9,230 nucleotides of DNA from an uncultured Clostridia bacterium (GTDB taxonomy: Bacteria; Bacillota; Clostridia; TANB77; CAG-508): NCBI GenBank assembly GCA_949935895.1, contig CATLGL010000062.1, positions 1 to 9,230 of the forward strand, written 5' to 3'. A model generated the notes under the pieces. The model was not told where the DNA came from. It saw only the letters and a program-made list of their open reading frames with translations, and did not search any database. Both the position numbers and the translations under genes were made by a program. Numbering within the stretch: the first letter of the stretch is position 1; each line of letters starts with the position of its first letter. Shown piece after piece: positions 6,609 to 9,230 of this stretch.

Positions 6609-9183
6609 CTATTCGTTTGTAATCCATTTTACTAAATCTAAGTTAGCACTATCTAATAGCATTTTATGTCTTGGCATTACTCGGAATGTGTAACCATAAT
6701 TTCCTCCTGTTGTCAGTTCAATTTTTGCTTTATATAAATAGGTATTTGCTTTTCCTTCTACTTCTTCTTGAAATTGCATTGGAATAATTTGCATACTTTT
6801 TACCACACCATTATCTAATATTTTTCCATAATATGCTTCTACTTCAATGTTATTGCGGTCAATATTAGGAAGCTCTACTGCACAACTTACTTCAATATGG
6901 TTTCCTGCATCTAGTGTAATATTCTCTAAATTACTTGTTTGATAAATTTTAATGTCATTCCAATTGTTAAATAGTTCTTCTTTCCATGCATGATATGATG
7001 TTACTTCTTCTAAATTTGTAAAATATTGATTGGTTAAATTGATAAGTGGCATATATAGTTTATCTACATAGTCTACAACCATCCTTGAAGTACTATATTT
7101 TCCTCCTGTTGATATAATTGAATGTTTCATATATTCCATCCATTTATCAGATATCCCATTTTTATCCTTCTCATAATATGTTGGTATAATTTTATTTTCT
7201 AGAATTTGATAAATACTTTCACTATCTGCTGTATCTTGTGCATCATAAGATGAATATTGCTCATTTGTTCCAATTACCCAACCATTTTTAGAATCATATC
7301 CTTCTGCCCACCAACCATCAGAAATACTAAAATTAACTACTCCATTGACAGAGGCTTTTTGTCCACTTGTTCCGTGATGCCTCCATCGGTCTTCTTGGGT
7401 TATTTAGCCATACATCAACACCACTTACTAAATATCTTGCAATTTGAATATTATAATTTTCTAATACAAATATTTTTCCTTTGAATTGTGGTTTTAACGA
7501 AATTTCATGGATATATTTTATTAAATCTTGTCCCTCTTTATCTGCAGGATGTGCTTTTCCTGCAAAAATAATTTGAACAGGACGTTCTTGATCATTCAAT
7601 ATTTGTGTGATTCTTTCTAAATCTCTAAAAATTAAAGTTGCTCTTTTATATGTTGCAAATCTTCTTGCAAATCCGATTGTTAATGCATTTGGATCTAATT
7701 TAGAAACAATATCCTTTATGTCATCATATCCACATCCTGCATTTTTCATGCGATTTGAAACATTGTCTTTTACTAATTTTAATAATTTTACTTTACGTTC
7801 TACGTGTGCTTTCCATAGTTCTTCATTTGGAATATTGGTAATTTCCTTCCAAGTAGCATCATCATAAATAGCATCTTGCCAAAATGGTGTTAAATATTTG
7901 TTATATAACTCTTTTAAATTTGGGGCAAGCCATGAACAAGTATGAATTCCATTTGTAATATGTGTAATTGGTGATTCATCTGCAGAAATATTTGGCCATA
8001 CATCTCCAAATAATTCTCTTGACACTTCTCCATGTAACTTACTAACACCATTTTTCTTACCTGTTATTTTTAATGCTAAAATCCCCATATTAAATCCTTG
8101 TTCTAAGTAGTCACATGGCTTCATTCCTAACTTTAAGAAAGCTTCTCTTTCTAGTCCTAATCTTGGCCAAAAATCTTTAAAATATTTTTCTACTAAATCC
8201 AATGGAAAAATATCATTTCCTGCTGGAACAGGTGTATGTGTTGTAAATATTGTTTTAGAAGAAGCTATTTCTTTTGCAATCTCAAAAGATACTTGTTTTT
8301 CTTCCATAATATCTTTAATAATTTCTAATAATAAGAAGGATGAGTGCCCTTCATTCATATGATATACGGTAGGATGTAAACCTAATATTTTTAAAAGATG
8401 TGCTCCTGCCATACCCAATACGATTTCTTGGCGAATTCTCATTTCTTGGTCTCCACCATATAATCGTAATGTAACTTCTTTATCTTCTTGATTTGTATTT
8501 TGTTCAATATCAGAATCTAATAAATATAATGTAACTCTACCTACATTAATTTTCCATACTTTTAAGTATACTTTACGCTTTGGAAATTTTACATCAATAA
8601 TTAGATCTTCTCCTGTTTTATCCTTTACTGGCAAAATTGGAAGATTATATAAGTCAATATTACGATATATATTTTCTTGATCTCCATATCGATTGATTTT
8701 TTGGTTAAAATACCCATTTTTATACAATAAACCAACAGCAACAAAGGGTAATCCCAAATCACTTGCTGATTTTAAATGATCTCCAGAAAGAATTCCTAAT
8801 CCACCAGAATAAATAGGAATAATTTCATCTAATCCATATTCTGCTGAAAAATATGCCATTAAATCATTTTTATTGTTTGGATATTTTTTAGAAAACCAAG
8901 TACTTTTACTATTCATGTAACCATCAAAGTCTTGCACCACTTTATCATAATCTTTTAAAAACTCTGCATTAGCAGCAGCTTTTTCTAATTTTTCTTGTGA
9001 TACTTGCTTTAGAAATTTAACAGGATTTTTTCCAATTGTTTCCCATAAATCAATATCAATTGTTTTAAATAATCTTAAATATTCACTATTCCATGCCCAC
9101 CATAAGTTGTTTGCAATTTCTGATAAACGGTTAATCCTTTTTGGTAATTGTGGATTAACAGTGATTCGATTAAACATATACAT
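6609..9183 (-). CDS. glgP: Alpha-glucan phosphorylase (DUF3417 type), read through a +1 frameshift
   Basis: The enzyme releases glucose-1-phosphate from glycogen or maltodextrin using phosphate and pyridoxal phosphate. An N-terminal DUF3417 region (WWAWN at 28-32) is followed by SGGLGILSGDH (126-136), YHMNEGHSS (275-283), TTHTPVPAGND (315-325) and FARRFATYKR (505-514). The zero frame runs to residue 603 (RRPMEAS). At 7374 an extra C interrupts it; unshifted reading adds 13 aberrant residues and stops at 7333. Skipping the C gives GTSGQKASVNGVVN, with the PLP-binding lysine at about 609, then DGWWAEGY, and the frame stays open to the TAG at 6609. The joined protein has 857 residues, near the family norm. 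I chose the ATG at 9183 because AGGAGG (9200-9195) is 11 bases upstream; an ATG at 9192 is only 2 bases from it. Unshifted product would lack the cofactor lysine and be inactive. Identity is certain; the cause of the break is open. Confidence 0.93.
7371..7374 (-). other. glgP: Putative +1 frameshift site in glgP (C-GGA)
   Basis: The coding strand reads GAG GCA UCA C GGA ACA AGU. Position 7374 is the extra C, and the zero-frame codon 7374-7372 is CGG. Reading GGA at 7373-7371 restores the glycine of the conserved EASGTSG(x)K cofactor motif. An SD-like GGAGG (7384-7380) lies 5 bases upstream of the C. No homopolymer is present. The layout C-GGA-A matches the pnp site. Confidence 0.6.
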
Positions 9184-9194
9184 TGTAATCATTT

Positions 9195-9200
9195 CCTCCT
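9195..9200 (-). promoter_or_regulatory. Ribosome binding site of glgP
   Basis: A perfect AGGAGG precedes two candidate ATG codons at 9192 (2-base gap) and 9183 (11-base gap). The same 11-base gap is used by the 96-residue gene, so 9183 is preferred. The promoter must lie beyond the window edge. Confidence 0.8.
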
Positions 9201-9230
9201 TAGTTTCTTAACAAAAATTTATCGTTTTGT

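Noticed and set aside
6609..7139. A separate 176-residue gene at the end of glgP
   Set aside because: The same frame is open and family-like back to 7373, well before the ATG at 7139, so this is the C-terminal part of the interrupted phosphorylase.
7371..7374. Group II intron, intein or insertion element as cause of the two gene breaks
   Set aside because: Each break is exactly one base with no inserted sequence, target duplication or splice motif.

Overview
This window looks like chromosomal DNA of a very AT-rich Firmicute (Bacillota), probably an uncultivated clostridial or related gut lineage. The reasons are strong A/T preference at third codon positions, AGGAGG-type ribosome binding sites, near-consensus TTGAAA/TTTACA-N17-TATAAT promoters, U-tailed hairpin terminators and the character of the proteins. 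All recognisable genes lie on the minus strand. No tRNA, rRNA, CRISPR array, insertion sequence or phage gene is visible.

Reading in the direction of transcription (right to left): glgP (alpha-glucan phosphorylase, DUF3417-type) ends in a strong terminator. A 423-base AT-rich gap with the pyk promoter follows, then pyk (pyruvate kinase, TTG start) and its terminator. Next comes a 96-residue protein of unknown function with its own promoter, an inverted repeat around its stop codon and a U-tailed terminator. Then rpsO (ribosomal protein S15) with a possible autoregulatory leader, a hairpin, and pnp (polynucleotide phosphorylase). Last is a membrane family-2 glycosyltransferase with its own promoter. 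glgP and pyk are both in carbohydrate catabolism (glucan to glucose-1-phosphate; PEP to pyruvate plus ATP). rpsO-pnp is the classical translation/RNA-decay pairing.

The main point is that two highly conserved genes, pnp and glgP, are each split by one extra base, and the two lesions are alike. In both, a single C precedes a conserved glycine codon GGA (UGU-C-GGA-AGU in pnp; UCA-C-GGA-ACA in glgP), so the ribosome meets CGG in the zero frame and must skip one base to read GGA. By eye I find seven CGG triplets on the coding strand; four are out of frame in coding regions and three are in frame. Two of those three are exactly the frameshift points; the third is codon 6 of the unknown 96-residue protein. 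Neither site is in a homopolymer, and both genes are otherwise intact over about 707 and 857 residues. I infer that CGG may be an unassigned or very poorly decoded arginine codon in this organism and that it acts as a +1 programmed frameshift site. Sequencing error or independent gene decay remain the alternatives, and comparison with related genomes would settle it.
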